Position numbers and translations under genes: made by a program. Below, one piece after another: positions 1-8,907 of a DNA stretch of 64,000 bases. The notes below the pieces were generated by a model. It made no database searches and was not told where the DNA came from. It saw nothing but the letters and a program-made list of their open reading frames with translations. This DNA is from an uncultured Eubacteriales bacterium (lineage in GTDB: Bacteria; Bacillota; Clostridia; Peptostreptococcales; Anaerovoracaceae). Position 1 is the stretch's first letter; every line of letters starts with the position of its first letter. The stretch spans positions 1-64,000 of the forward strand of contig CAJTYS010000007.1 of the NCBI GenBank assembly GCA_910583765.1, written 5' to 3'.

Positions 1-75
1 TTGTTATGCCCTTTATTTCTTGATTATCCTCTACTTATTTGTTTCAAACTTTACCCTCCTTATATTTCCTTAATA

Positions 76-1614
76 TTATTTTGAGCGCAGATCATCGTAA
101 GTTATGACTTCGCCCTGATAGCTCTCTAGTTCACGGCCTTCCCTCTTTGCCTGTTTCAATGCTTGCCTAGCTTCTTTATATAACTTGTAGCTGTCCGAAG
201 GGCCTCTCTTCGTGGTACAGAAAGTAACAATTATTAATGTTAACGCGCAAGAGATGAGCGCGACATTCTGTACGCTTATTCCTAAAAGTGTTCCTTCTAT
301 AAAGAATGCTGAGAATACCCATATAGCGCATACGATTGTACCAATCAGAATCGACCAGAACACAGCCTTTTCGTTCGGGCGCTTCCATATGAAGAAAATC
401 GCCAAGACCAAACCACAAAGCCCCCATACCGTATACGCATTGGACACGATTGCAACTAGGTCATTTGACAGATATCCCAATGCCTGTGAAACAATACCGA
501 ATATGATAGCCCATATTATAATCAGTCTCTTCTCTTTCCCTGACTCCAGCTTTTTCTTTGTTATTGGTTCATAGATATCTCTGATTAATCCAGAACCCAT
601 AAGAAGAACTATCGCAGGAGCAGATGAAAGATCTGCCGCCAAAACTACAATCGCGGCTATCGCTGTAGGTAATGGCCCAAAATGCGCGGCAATGTTATAC
701 CACGAATTATTATCTCCTGCTATTCCAAGCGTCGCGCATCCTATTATTCCTATGAATGTCACAACAAAGAAAAAATAAAATCCAAAGGCAGAAACACCTG
801 CCTGGCCAATCACAGAAGTCTTGAAGTTCTTCGCGCCGACTGAGCCAGCGATCGCGAGCGCACTTACCATGGCTACAAGCGGATTCATGATCATTATTGC
901 CAGTATGTCAATATTGGCATATACTCCACCGAAGAAAGTTCCTGTGCCATCAGCCTTTTTCATTGTCATAATCTCATGAAACTGCCCATCACCGAGTTGG
1001 GTGCATACCATAATCAACAGCACCGCAAGACCGACCGTTATCGCTATGAAGTGGATACAGTTGAGTCGCGATAATGCTCCCATTCCTCCTAATATTCCAA
1101 GCAATGTAAAGAAGATCAGTACAATAACAAATATGGCTGTATAATTTACACCTGTAATATTTGATATCATTGTTGCTGTCGCAACAGTACTTCCACTGAT
1201 GCCTCCACAAAATGCGACTAGTACCATAACCGCAGCAACGATTTTTACTCTCTTCCCGAATATTGCTCCACACATTTCTCCCAGTGAAACCGCCCCATAT
1301 TTGTAGCACATTGAGCGGTAAAATGGCAGGTAAAGTATAGCAAGACCCCATCCTACAGCATATCCTATTACAGGCCACAAATACGAAAACCCTATTGATA
1401 CTGTAGATCCTGCGATTCCTACTGCATAATGGCCACCTATGACATTGCCTCCGGCAAGAGCAATTACAGCGAACACCCCCATTGTATTGGCACCAGATGC
1501 ATACTGTTTTGCGCTTATGTCTCTGCTTCTTGATCTCCTATCAAGAAGCACTGCTATTATTACGCATATTGCAAAATACGCAACTATAAGCAGTATCACT
1601 AATGTACGTTCCAT
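76..1614 (-). CDS. sodium:solute symporter family (SSF) transporter
   Basis: Polytopic inner-membrane protein of 512 residues with about 13 hydrophobic segments and glycine-rich helices (NVIGGHYAVGIAG near residue 57), as in sodium-coupled SSF transporters. The substrate cannot be read from sequence. An in-frame ATG lies four codons upstream at 1626, but the ribosome site GGAGG is made by that codon and the next one. The second ATG at 1614, five bases behind GGAGG, is therefore the better start. It is encoded downstream of the SDR gene on the same strand, 45 bp away, so the two are probably one operon divergent from the FabZ-like gene. The C-terminus is hydrophilic and Lys/Glu-rich. Family assignment is firm; import of an organic acid or amino-acid-like compound is inference. 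Confidence 0.85.
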   Translation of the reverse strand: MERTLVILLIVAYFAICVIIAVLLDRRSRSRDISAKQYASGANTMGVFAVIALAGGNVIGGHYAVGIAGSTVSIGFSYLWPVIGYAVGWGLAILYLPFYRSMCYKYGAVSLGEMCGAIFGKRVKIVAAVMVLVAFCGGISGSTVATATMISNITGVNYTAIFVIVLIFFTLLGILGGMGALSRLNCIHFIAITVGLAVLLIMVCTQLGDGQFHEIMTMKKADGTGTFFGGVYANIDILAIMIMNPLVAMVSALAIAGSVGAKNFKTSVIGQAGVSAFGFYFFFVVTFIGIIGCATLGIAGDNNSWYNIAAHFGPLPTAIAAIVVLAADLSSAPAIVLLMGSGLIRDIYEPITKKKLESGKEKRLIIIWAIIFGIVSQALGYLSNDLVAIVSNAYTVWGLCGLVLAIFFIWKRPNEKAVFWSILIGTIVCAIWVFSAFFIEGTLLGISVQNVALISCALTLIIVTFCTTKRGPSDSYKLYKEARQALKQAKREGRELESYQGEVITYDDLRSK

Positions 1615-1658
1615 ATGTACCTCCATTATATCAATACATAAAAAAGTGTTGCTACAGA

Positions 1659-2471
1659 TTACAATTTATATCCACCAGATATTTCAATCGTGATACCGTT
1701 AAGACTGAGCGATTCGTCCGCGGATAAGAACATCGCGGCATTCGCGATTTCTTCAGGTTCCTGCCTTTTCTTCGTTCCACAGAGCTGTGCGGCAACATGA
1801 TCTACCAGATCCAACGCTGTCTTTCCATGGAAATCAGGTCGATTATCCTTGGAACATTCGAAATCATGGTCATAAATTGGGGTGTATACTACGCCCGGGC
1901 AGATATTGTTCACTGTAACACCATGAGGTCCCAACTCTTTTGCCAGGTTGAGAGTCAGGCTGGCATTGGCAGCCTTGGTAATCACATAAGGCACATTGAG
2001 AGGATTTGTGGATCTGTAAACTACAGAACTTACATTAATAATACGACCATACCCTCTGCTCTTCATGTGATCATATACAGCTCTGCAGGTGTGTACAGCA
2101 CCCATTATATTTACATTCATGCATTTTTCATAATCCGCATCGGTGATATTCGTAAATGGGTTACCCTTATTATCATTACTTACACCAGCACCATTAATTA
2201 GGATATCGAGTTTTCCATAATTATCGATTGCCCTTTGGATAAAGTTTTCTGCACTGGCCTTATCCGCTACATTTGTTTGTACAAAGATTGCCTGACCACC
2301 TGCTGCTTCAATTTCCTTGATTACATCAGCGCCCTCCTTTTCTTTAAGATCGCCAATCACTACTTTTGCGCCAGCCGCGGCAAAACATGTCGCAAAAGAT
2401 TTCCCGATTCCTCCGGAAGCTCCAGTTATCGCAACGACTTTCCCTGTAAAATCATACTTAATGTTTCCCAT
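1659..2471 (-). CDS. short-chain dehydrogenase/reductase (SDR)
   Basis: A 270-residue classical SDR, soluble NAD(P)-dependent oxidoreductase. The cofactor motif TGASGGIG is at residues 16-23, the structural NGAG at 93-96, the catalytic Ser at 148 and the YxxxK pair at Tyr162/Lys166. An acidic residue at the end of beta-2 (IGDLKEK, about residue 41) suggests a preference for NAD over NADP. The start is supported by GGAAAT upstream. It is the first gene of the leftward unit with the SSF transporter and is divergent from an acyl dehydratase and an acyltransferase, so oxidation or reduction of a hydroxyacyl or keto substrate is plausible. The substrate is not identifiable. Confidence 0.9.
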   Translation of the reverse strand: MGNIKYDFTGKVVAITGASGGIGKSFATCFAAAGAKVVIGDLKEKEGADVIKEIEAAGGQAIFVQTNVADKASAENFIQRAIDNYGKLDILINGAGVSNDNKGNPFTNITDADYEKCMNVNIMGAVHTCRAVYDHMKSRGYGRIINVSSVVYRSTNPLNVPYVITKAANASLTLNLAKELGPHGVTVNNICPGVVYTPIYDHDFECSKDNRPDFHGKTALDLVDHVAAQLCGTKKRQEPEEIANAAMFLSADESLSLNGITIEISGGYKL

Positions 2472-2574
2472 GATGGTATTTCCTTTCTTTCATTTAACCT
2501 GTTTAATTTTCCACGTGGTTTCATGAGCTCTTTTTCTGGATTCATTGTACTCCGGCAACCATTCAATGTATATC

Positions 2575-2586
2575 CCCAATTTTGGG
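2575..2586. promoter_or_regulatory. inverted repeat in divergent promoter
   Basis: CCCAA-TT-TTGGG, flanked by TATC and AATA, lies in the intergenic region between the divergent SDR and FabZ-like genes, about 40 bp upstream of the -35 of the latter. It could be an operator for the LuxR regulator encoded at the end of the island; that link is inference. Confidence 0.35.
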
Positions 2587-2626
2587 AATATTCTTAACAT
2601 ATTAGGGGGATTATTTTGATTTTTTG

Positions 2627-2655
2627 TTGAATAAGCAAAATACATTATCTATGAT
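2627..2655 (+). promoter_or_regulatory. sigma-A type promoter for FabZ-like operon
   Basis: TTGAAT at 2627-2632 and TATGAT at 2650-2655 are separated by 17 bp, 45 bp before the ATG of the FabZ-like gene. Confidence 0.55.
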
Positions 2656-2699
2656 ATCCATCAAACACAATATACGTTTTATCTAAGGAGAGTAAAATT

Positions 2700-3140
2700 A
2701 TGAAAAAAATATCACTGACAAAGGATGACATCAAATCGATCATTCCACATAGGGAGCCTATGCTGATGGTTGATGCCGTAGAGGAAATGAGTCCAGGTAA
2801 AAAGATTACAACAACATTATATCTTGATCCAAAATTTGATTATTTCAAAGGACATTTTCCTAACGAACCTGTTATGCCCGGCGTGCTGACAATCGAATCA
2901 ATGGCCCAGACAGCATGTGTCTTAATGCTTTCTGAAGACAGATACAGAGGCTCTAGCACATATCTTATTGGCATTGATAATGTGAGGTTCCATAAAAAAA
3001 TCAAGCCTGGGGATAAAATCACAATCGAAGCAAGGATGCTCAATGAGAGACAGGAAAAAGCCATCGTGACATGCGAAGCAATTGTGCATAACGGCTCTGA
3101 TATCTCAACTACCGGCCTTATCACGCTTGCCTTGCGATAG
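2700..3140 (+). CDS. FabZ-type 3-hydroxyacyl dehydratase (hot-dog fold)
   Basis: A 146-residue single hot-dog domain protein of FabZ length. The signature GHFPNEPVMPG carries the catalytic His at 52, with the catalytic Glu at 66 in GVLTIESMAQ. These are the two residues FabZ uses to dehydrate 3-hydroxyacyl-ACP. A strong ribosome site (AAGGAG) precedes the ATG. It leads a rightward unit with an E2-like acyltransferase and a phosphotriesterase-like protein and is not beside other fab genes, so it may act on a catabolic hydroxyacyl thioester rather than in the housekeeping fatty-acid cycle. The chemistry is well supported; the pathway is unknown, so no symbol is given. Confidence 0.85.
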   Translation: MKKISLTKDDIKSIIPHREPMLMVDAVEEMSPGKKITTTLYLDPKFDYFKGHFPNEPVMPGVLTIESMAQTACVLMLSEDRYRGSSTYLIGIDNVRFHKKIKPGDKITIEARMLNERQEKAIVTCEAIVHNGSDISTTGLITLALR

Positions 3141-3220
3141 GGTACGCGTTCGAGCATCCATATAAAAGAGACTTGCATTTTATAAATCCAAACTAAAAAA
3201 ATAATCGGAGGTAAAATCAT

Positions 3221-3904
3221 ATGTGTGAACACAGAAAACCATTGAGCCGTATGCGCTTAATCATTGGTGACAACTTAAGAGAGAGCGTTTCCCTGATTCC
3301 GCATTCGTCAAATTCAAGTGTCGTCAACTGTGATAATCTGGTTGCTTTCAGCCAGAAGCTCAAAAGTGAGGGACACAAAATTTCAATGACAGTCATCTTC
3401 GCAAAAGCTATATCAAAGGCGTTGGAGGAATTCCCTTCCTTGAACGCACGTCTGGAGGGCAAAGATGTAATAGAATACGATTGCCATAACGCAGGAGTCG
3501 CAATTGAACTTCCAACGGGTCTGGCAGTTATTGTATTAAAAAACATACAGGATAAAAACTTGTTTGAAATTGACGCTGATTTTCATGTACTATTAGATAA
3601 GATAAAAAGTAACACCTTAACCTTGGATGATATTACGGGGAGTACTTTTACTTCAACTGTTTTGAGTATGCGTCGTAGACAGGGAGTTTTTACATCAATC
3701 ATCAATAATCACGAAGGCTTTATTTTGGCAATGGGGCCGATATTTAAGAACCCTGTTGTGGATGAAAATGATAATATAGTCGTACAGAACCAGGCGACCT
3801 GCGTACTAAATTATAATCATGCGTTGTTTGATGGAGTTATAACCGCTAATTTCGCGGACCGAGTATATGATATCCTCGAGGATCCCGAAGCTTACTTGGT
3901 GTAA
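3221..3904 (+). CDS. stand-alone E2-type (CAT-fold) acyltransferase without lipoyl domain
   Basis: 227 residues matching only the catalytic domain of 2-oxoacid dehydrogenase E2 subunits, the trimeric CAT-like fold. Seen are the GVAIELPTGLAVIV strand region (about 92-105), an ITGSTFTSTVLS segment (128-139) and the C-terminal active-site motif N-H-A-L-F-D-G with His200 and Asp204. The canonical form is DHRxxDG, so His and Asp are kept but the neighbours differ. There is no lipoyl domain and no E1-binding domain, and no E1 or E3 gene is nearby. It may be a free acyl-CoA transferase, or it may use a lipoylated partner encoded elsewhere. The start is set by GGAGG at the ideal distance. It is cotranscribed with the FabZ-like gene. 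Confidence 0.8.
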   Translation: MCEHRKPLSRMRLIIGDNLRESVSLIPHSSNSSVVNCDNLVAFSQKLKSEGHKISMTVIFAKAISKALEEFPSLNARLEGKDVIEYDCHNAGVAIELPTGLAVIVLKNIQDKNLFEIDADFHVLLDKIKSNTLTLDDITGSTFTSTVLSMRRRQGVFTSIINNHEGFILAMGPIFKNPVVDENDNIVVQNQATCVLNYNHALFDGVITANFADRVYDILEDPEAYLV

Positions 3905-4014
3905 AGTTTATAATTACATCTGACGCGTCAACGGATCATAGATTAGATAGCGAAAAATAGCCAGTCGGATTCATACCCTCATTGGTGTCTTTCGCAGAAA
4001 GGTGGATTATAAGT

Positions 4015-5001
4015 ATGAAGAAAGAAGTAAATACGGTCACAGGCAAGATACCTGTTGACAAAATGGGGAAAACCCTGATGCATGAACATATTGTTTTTGG
4101 TTATGATGGATATGGAATCGACGCGGCTCTTGCCGTCCCAAGAGATGAAGTTCTGGATCGTTCCATATATATCGCAAATAAGATTCTTTCCTATGGGTTT
4201 TCTACTGTGCTCGACGCGACAGCGATGAATTGTGGGCGTGATGTTGAACTTCTCCGAGAAGTTTCAGAAAAAACGGGATTGAATATCCTTTGCTGCACTG
4301 GTTGTTACAATTCCCATTATGGTGGAGAAGCCCATCTATGGAGTATCGGCCTTATTTCTGATGAGGTCAAGCACCGTGAAGAACTGCTGATGACAGAATT
4401 GACGAAGGGCGCGGCTAATACTGATATCATACCTGCTGTTATAAAGGTGGCTACAAGCGCTGGAGAAATCACGGATTACGAGCATAAATGGCTAGAAGTC
4501 GCTGGCCGCGTACAGAAAGCAACCGGTGCCGTTATATATACTCACACGCAAAGTGGGACTATGGGAAACGAGCAAGTTCAAATTTTGACTGAAAATGGCG
4601 CTGACCCTGAAAAAATAATCATTGGACACACATGTTGCAACCTTGATTTCTCGTATCATGACGCTTTGCTGGCATCAGGCGTAAATATTGGATATGATCG
4701 AATCGGTCAGGATTATCTTGGATACCCTACTGATGATGAACGCCTTGTCATGCTCAAGCACGATATAGAATCAGGATATCTGAATCGAATTGTAATGTCA
4801 CATGATGTGTTGGGTACTGTTCTGGGGTCACGCTGGGATCTGAAAACCGCGACTCCTGAAGTCCAAAAGGCGTTCCGTAACTTTTATAACTGGTACATTA
4901 TGGAAAAGTTTATTCCACGCTTACTTAATGAGGAAGGTTTTACTGAAGATCAACTCAATCAGATATTTATTGAAAATCCAAAGCGCATCTTTGGCAAATG
5001 A
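4015..5001 (+). CDS. phosphotriesterase-family metal-dependent hydrolase
   Basis: 328-residue TIM-barrel hydrolase of the phosphotriesterase/lactonase family. The binuclear metal site is complete: HEH at 23-25, the lysine expected to be carboxylated at 144 (AVIKVATSAG), His177 (YTHTQSG), His205 (IGHTCCN) and Asp264 (SHDVLG). A TTG 33 bases upstream extends the frame, but AAGGTGG sits just before the ATG at 4015, which is chosen. Family members hydrolyse lactones, esters or phosphotriesters. In this operon, with a dehydratase and an acyltransferase, a lactonase role is plausible but inferred. Confidence 0.88.
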   Translation: MKKEVNTVTGKIPVDKMGKTLMHEHIVFGYDGYGIDAALAVPRDEVLDRSIYIANKILSYGFSTVLDATAMNCGRDVELLREVSEKTGLNILCCTGCYNSHYGGEAHLWSIGLISDEVKHREELLMTELTKGAANTDIIPAVIKVATSAGEITDYEHKWLEVAGRVQKATGAVIYTHTQSGTMGNEQVQILTENGADPEKIIIGHTCCNLDFSYHDALLASGVNIGYDRIGQDYLGYPTDDERLVMLKHDIESGYLNRIVMSHDVLGTVLGSRWDLKTATPEVQKAFRNFYNWYIMEKFIPRLLNEEGFTEDQLNQIFIENPKRIFGK

Positions 5002-5110
5002 TGTAGATTTTTTTAAGATTTGAGAAACTGAAAATCGCAACAATATTAAACCCATGTTAAGTTATGAGTGAACTCTATTGCTTCTCTATAAATCAATAAA
5101 TTTCTCCTCA

Positions 5111-5154
5111 ACAAGTTTTCCGTTTTAGAAGAGACTTTAAAATGGAAAACTTGT
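5111..5154. repeat. 44-bp near-perfect inverted repeat between convergent genes
   Basis: ACAAGTTTTCC at 5111-5121 is repeated inverted at 5144-5154, and the stem continues inward (TTTTA/TAAAA with one G-T pair). It lies between the convergent hydrolase and LuxR genes. No long T-run follows on either strand, so it is a weak bidirectional terminator or a small mobile palindrome. The rest of 5002-5218 shows no gene. Confidence 0.55.
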
Positions 5155-5218
5155 GTTATAATACAATGCTAGGGTCAAAAGAAGTTGTAAAAGTTTCTTG
5201 ATTCCCTTCTTGATTCCT

Positions 5219-6295
5219 TCAACATCCTAATATGGAATAAATAAATTTACTTACCAGCTCTCTTTGATTGCTGCACTTTACTTTTCTATATATATTTTTA
5301 AGATGACTCTTTACAGTCTCTTCCGAGATAAAAAGCTCGCTTGCGATCTGTTGATATGTATAACACGAAATGCAGAACAACTCGAGTATCTCCCTTTCCC
5401 GCGCTGTTATCGAATCAAAAAGTTCAGAGTATTCACTGTGCATCGGTAATAACTTGTTATCGGATTTTACTATTGTAATAAGGTAGTATTCAAACTGCTC
5501 TACAGACGAATATTTAGTTTTAAGGCTACTCATTTTCACCTGATAATTACCAATCATCTTACACTGTTTTTTTGTTGATTGCAACTCATCTATCAAATTA
5601 GAAAGAAACGCTAAGCCGAATGTTGTATTGAATATAACGTTAGTAAGTTCCAAAAACGCCGTATTGCAGTGCTTAATTTGTTTTTCCTTATCGAGTATAG
5701 CAACCCCTATATTAATATCATTCATTGCCACATTCTGTACATTAGCCATCGCGTTTTTTTCCTCTGTGGCTTTAAAGTTATCATATCTCAACCGCAGTAT
5801 GTAAGCAAGGTTGCTGAAAATCTCAATATCGTTGTCGCTTAAAGGTTTTGAACCATACGGCTGCATTATTGACATTCTAAACTGTTCGTTTATCGGCACA
5901 GTGGCACAATCAACAAGTTTAAATGTATCGAATAATTTATTATGTTCCTTATGGATATTAAGGGTTAATTTGCTTGATTGCACAACTCTATTACTTTTTG
6001 GCATAAGAAATTGAAAGAAATTTCTGCTGATATATTGTGAAAAAATATCATTATCATATACCTTTCTTGCTTTATTATATCTTTCAAGATCTAGGATGCC
6101 ACGTGAAGCTGTTGTGCTGTCAGAAAAAGAATCTATGAAATGGTAATCCTTATACATACTTACTGTCACTGTCTCAAATCCAAAAGTATTTTTGATTATT
6201 TGCAGAAGATTCTCATCAAAAAATGTATTTGTTTTTGCGATATGTGTCTCTAACTCTTCACAAAATTTAAATATCAATCCTGTATTTCTTTCCAT
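5219..6295 (-). CDS. LuxR-type transcriptional regulator with PAS-like sensor
   Basis: 358-residue soluble regulator. The C-terminal LuxR/NarL helix-turn-helix covers about 293-350 (SITAREREILELF, then QQIASELFISEETVKSHLK). The region around 185-235 (GVAILDKEKQIKHCN) resembles a PAS sensor. The N-terminal 150 residues could be GAF-like. There is no receiver domain Asp, so it probably senses a ligand rather than a kinase. It is convergent with the hydrolase operon and closes the acyl/SSF island, which it probably controls; this is inference. Its promoter carries a 10-bp palindrome between -35 and -10, suggesting autoregulation. Confidence 0.85.
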   Translation of the reverse strand: MERNTGLIFKFCEELETHIAKTNTFFDENLLQIIKNTFGFETVTVSMYKDYHFIDSFSDSTTASRGILDLERYNKARKVYDNDIFSQYISRNFFQFLMPKSNRVVQSSKLTLNIHKEHNKLFDTFKLVDCATVPINEQFRMSIMQPYGSKPLSDNDIEIFSNLAYILRLRYDNFKATEEKNAMANVQNVAMNDINIGVAILDKEKQIKHCNTAFLELTNVIFNTTFGLAFLSNLIDELQSTKKQCKMIGNYQVKMSSLKTKYSSVEQFEYYLITIVKSDNKLLPMHSEYSELFDSITAREREILELFCISCYTYQQIASELFISEETVKSHLKNIYRKVKCSNQRELVSKFIYSILGC

Positions 6296-6364
6296 TTTCT
6301 TTATAATGGTACCGTAAATTAATACAAACCTCTGTGATATTTTAAGTTAATCTGATATAGTAAT

Positions 6365-6393
6365 ATTAGACACTATAGTGGGTCAGTTGTCAA
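6365..6393 (-). promoter_or_regulatory. promoter of LuxR regulator with palindrome in spacer
   Basis: On the minus strand TTGACA (6388-6393), a 17-bp spacer and TCTAAT (6365-6370). The spacer contains the perfect palindrome CACTATAGTG at 6371-6380, a position suited to repression. Confidence 0.6.
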
Positions 6394-6436
6394 GTCAAAA
6401 AGTCGGTTACTGTCAGATTTTTTTCATTATTCTAAC

Positions 6437-6658
6437 TTGCAAAGGGAAACTCTACCCCATCGGGTGCAGTCGGCAGAACTTATCTTTACAGAAAATATGA
6501 CTTGGCTAAAAGGTGACACCCAGCTAGCCAGCAGTGGATTGTCCCGGCATACAGGATTCAGTAAAGCCAAAACCGTCCGATTGTTAAATTCACTGGTGAA
6601 AAAAAGATATGTGAAGCTTATAGGCAATGGCCGAGGTATAAAATATTCGACTTATTGA
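6437..6658 (+). pseudogene. winged-helix fragment, probable gene remnant
   Basis: A 73-codon reading frame whose second half (LSRHTGFSKAKTVRLLNSL then VKLIGNGRGIKYSTY) looks like the C-terminal winged helix found at the end of AAA_4/AlbA-type or Fic-type regulators. The N-terminal part has no match I recognise, and no clear ribosome site is present. I read it as the residual tail of a larger lost gene. It may instead be a small DNA-binding protein. Confidence 0.35.
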
Positions 6659-6670
6659 TCACAGTGGCCG

Positions 6671-7774
6671 TCAGTGGTTTGGAAAGTAGGCATCCTCCCT
6701 TTTCCCATCTTTATTGAGCATCACCAAAGCTAAAAGCATCGCCGTTATACCTGCGGTCAATTTCCCAAGGATCATCGGCATCAGCATCGCCGGTTCCGCC
6801 GCAGCGACATAACCAAAGAAATCACCGAACGCAAAAGCTCCTGACACACAGAACGCCGCATTGATAACCTTGCCTCGTGGGTCCATTTCTTTCATAGATC
6901 GCAACATAGGAATGGAATTAACAAGCGTTAGAATTGGGCCTGCTGCAGCAACCTCATTGATTCCGATTTTCTTTCCCACCGCATGAAGGGGTTTACGCAA
7001 AGCTAGCGTCAGTACATGCATGAAAGGAAATGCCCCCGCGAGGAATATGGCGACAGTCGCAACGACCCCGAAGGCATCTGCTATGGGAGTAATCCCTTTG
7101 ACAGGCGTTATTCCCGTCAAAGATTGAAGGATTCCCAAGGTAAGCCCGACTGTAGCAATTGCTTGAATCAATTTTCCAATCCATAGAAACCCGCGCACGA
7201 GAACTTCCCTGAATTTCAGCATACCCAGTACCAGCAGCAAAGAAATGACCGCAACCGGAATACTATCCCGAAACACTAGTGCTGCCGGAAAGCTGGCCGC
7301 CAGCCCGCCGATCACACACCCTAGAGGTATGGTAATCAATCCGGCGATCATTCCACGGGCAATAAAATCACGATCCTTAGCTGCTATTTCCATTGCCACT
7401 GGTATGTGAAACGCGACAGTCGCGCCCATCATAGAGCTGATGATAAAACCGGCCATTTGTCCGGACGGAAGGTGTGTTGCCAAAGCTTGCGCCAGCGGGC
7501 CCGCTCCCATGTCCGTCCCGATAAACATACCGGCAAAGACTGCCGGATCGACCCCGATCTTTTCAAACAGCGGCGTCATAACAGGACCTAAAATTCGTGC
7601 GATCACCGAGGTGATCACTAGCATGCCTAGCATGGACAATGCCAGCGGTCCCATAGTAAAAAACGCTTCCTCAAATTTTTTGCCAAGCCCCAATCGGTTC
7701 GCGCAGATTCGGTCGATTGCCCCCAGTACGGCAAAGAACGCCATTACATATGTGATGATCGTAGTGGTTAACAT
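6671..7774 (-). CDS. eutH: EutH-like ethanolamine permease
   Basis: 367-residue polytopic membrane protein matching the EutH family: the N-terminal segment TYVMAFFAVLGAIDRI, conserved GMFIGTDMGAGPLAQALA near residue 86, and about 10-11 hydrophobic helices. EutH moves ethanolamine across the inner membrane. A strong GGGGAGG ribosome site precedes the ATG. No ammonia-lyase (eutBC), microcompartment or eut two-component genes are in the window, so this is an orphan copy, perhaps working with eut genes elsewhere. It is divergent from an AraC regulator that may control it. Confidence 0.88.
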   Translation of the reverse strand: MLTTTIITYVMAFFAVLGAIDRICANRLGLGKKFEEAFFTMGPLALSMLGMLVITSVIARILGPVMTPLFEKIGVDPAVFAGMFIGTDMGAGPLAQALATHLPSGQMAGFIISSMMGATVAFHIPVAMEIAAKDRDFIARGMIAGLITIPLGCVIGGLAASFPAALVFRDSIPVAVISLLLVLGMLKFREVLVRGFLWIGKLIQAIATVGLTLGILQSLTGITPVKGITPIADAFGVVATVAIFLAGAFPFMHVLTLALRKPLHAVGKKIGINEVAAAGPILTLVNSIPMLRSMKEMDPRGKVINAAFCVSGAFAFGDFFGYVAAAEPAMLMPMILGKLTAGITAMLLALVMLNKDGKREDAYFPNH

Positions 7775-7844
7775 TTTCTTTTCCTCCCCATTTCCAACAT
7801 TTCTCTTTTAATCATTGGATTCTCCGTTCACATTCATGAACTGA

Positions 7845-7873
7845 TTTACATGTGTTTTTGTTTACGATATAAT
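7845..7873 (+). promoter_or_regulatory. promoter of AraC regulator
   Basis: TTTACA at 7845-7850, 17 bp, TATAAT at 7868-7873. It leaves a leader of roughly 70 nt before the ATG at 7949 and also rules out the longer open frame starting at 7850. Confidence 0.6.
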
Positions 7874-7948
7874 GATATAAAGTCACAATGTAAAATTCTA
7901 TTATATAAACGCCCATTTTTATCAATATATCACCAAACGGAGAGCAAG

Positions 7949-8857
7949 ATGGAAAAAAATTATAGTTACCCAAACGCAGCCAACCTGAACGTCAATACAG
8001 AATTCCCCTACTTCGTACGAAGCGCGGAAAATGAGGTGTTTTCCGCCGGAGATGTGGGATTCGGCGTATTGCACTGGCATGAAGATCTACAATTTATCTA
8101 TGTGCTGGAGGGTATAGTCTGTGTAAAAACATTGGAGGAAGAAGAGATGCTCTCCGCTGGAGAAGCAATATTCACAAACAAAAATGTGATCCATTATTCT
8201 GTTGGCAGATCAAACCCCTGCAGATATAAACTGTTTCGAGTTCCTGAGAGATTTGTTTCTTTTTATATGGGATCTCCGGCAGAAAAACTGACACGTGCGG
8301 TCACAGACAACCCTAAAATTTCTCTGATCCCGCTTTCGCCTTCTGTACAATGGTGCGCGGAAGCGCTCTTATTTTTGCAAAGGCTAGTACGGCTGGAGGA
8401 GGAAAAGGAGGAAAATCCTTTGTATGCCTATGACGTGCTCACGGAACTGGCACAGCTCTGGCGAATCTTGCTTCGGAATGTGAAAATTCCCGAACAGCTG
8501 CCAGAGAATATCGTTAGTCTACGAATGAAAAATATCTTAGAATTCATTGAAAACCATTATGGGGAGGAGGTTACTTTAGAAAATCTTGCCGCCAGCGCCG
8601 GTGTCAGTAAAACAGAGGCCCTTCGCTGTTTCCGGCAGACCCTGCAGACGACGCCATACCGATATATGCTGGAATACCGCCTGTCAAAAGCAGCGGATTT
8701 GTTAGCAGAAACAGATTTGCCCATTGGAGAAATCGCAGAGCGAACCGGATTTCACCAGCAAAGTTATTTTGGAAAATGTTTCAAAGAAAAGACAGGGCTG
8801 TCCCCGGGTAATTTCAGACGCGCAGCATCAATGTCGAAACATCACTTGGAAATATGA
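7949..8857 (+). CDS. AraC-family regulator with cupin sensor
   Basis: 302 residues. The N-terminal cupin-like domain includes LHWHEDLQFIYVLEG near residue 40; two AraC helix-turn-helix motifs fill about 195-295 (ENLAASAGVSKTEALRCF and IGEIAERTGFHQQSYFGK, then FKEKTGLSPGNFRR). The frame is open for 33 codons further upstream, but GGAGAG directly before the ATG at 7949 and the promoter position fix the start. It is divergent from eutH and probably regulates it; the effector is unknown. Confidence 0.85.
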   Translation: MEKNYSYPNAANLNVNTEFPYFVRSAENEVFSAGDVGFGVLHWHEDLQFIYVLEGIVCVKTLEEEEMLSAGEAIFTNKNVIHYSVGRSNPCRYKLFRVPERFVSFYMGSPAEKLTRAVTDNPKISLIPLSPSVQWCAEALLFLQRLVRLEEEKEENPLYAYDVLTELAQLWRILLRNVKIPEQLPENIVSLRMKNILEFIENHYGEEVTLENLAASAGVSKTEALRCFRQTLQTTPYRYMLEYRLSKAADLLAETDLPIGEIAERTGFHQQSYFGKCFKEKTGLSPGNFRRAASMSKHHLEI

Positions 8858-8880
8858 GCCCAGGGGAGTACAGACAGAGC

Positions 8881-8907
8881 CTTGGATTGGTAGCTTAACC
8901 AGTCCAG
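8881..8907 (+). repeat. hairpin repeat, copy 1
   Basis: CTTGGATTGG-8 nt-CCAGTCCAG can form a 9-bp stem and closely matches, with flanking bases, the inverted copy at 19022-19049. It follows the AraC gene but has no T-run. Between 8858 and 9043 I see no gene. Confidence 0.5.

Noticed and set aside
3982..4014. Upstream TTG start of the phosphotriesterase-like gene
   Set aside because: No ribosome site precedes it, while AAGGTGG lies just before the ATG at 4015, and the family starts there.
5157..5162. Rightward promoter (TATAAT) after the large inverted repeat
   Set aside because: No acceptable -35 and no rightward gene follows; the downstream gene is convergent.
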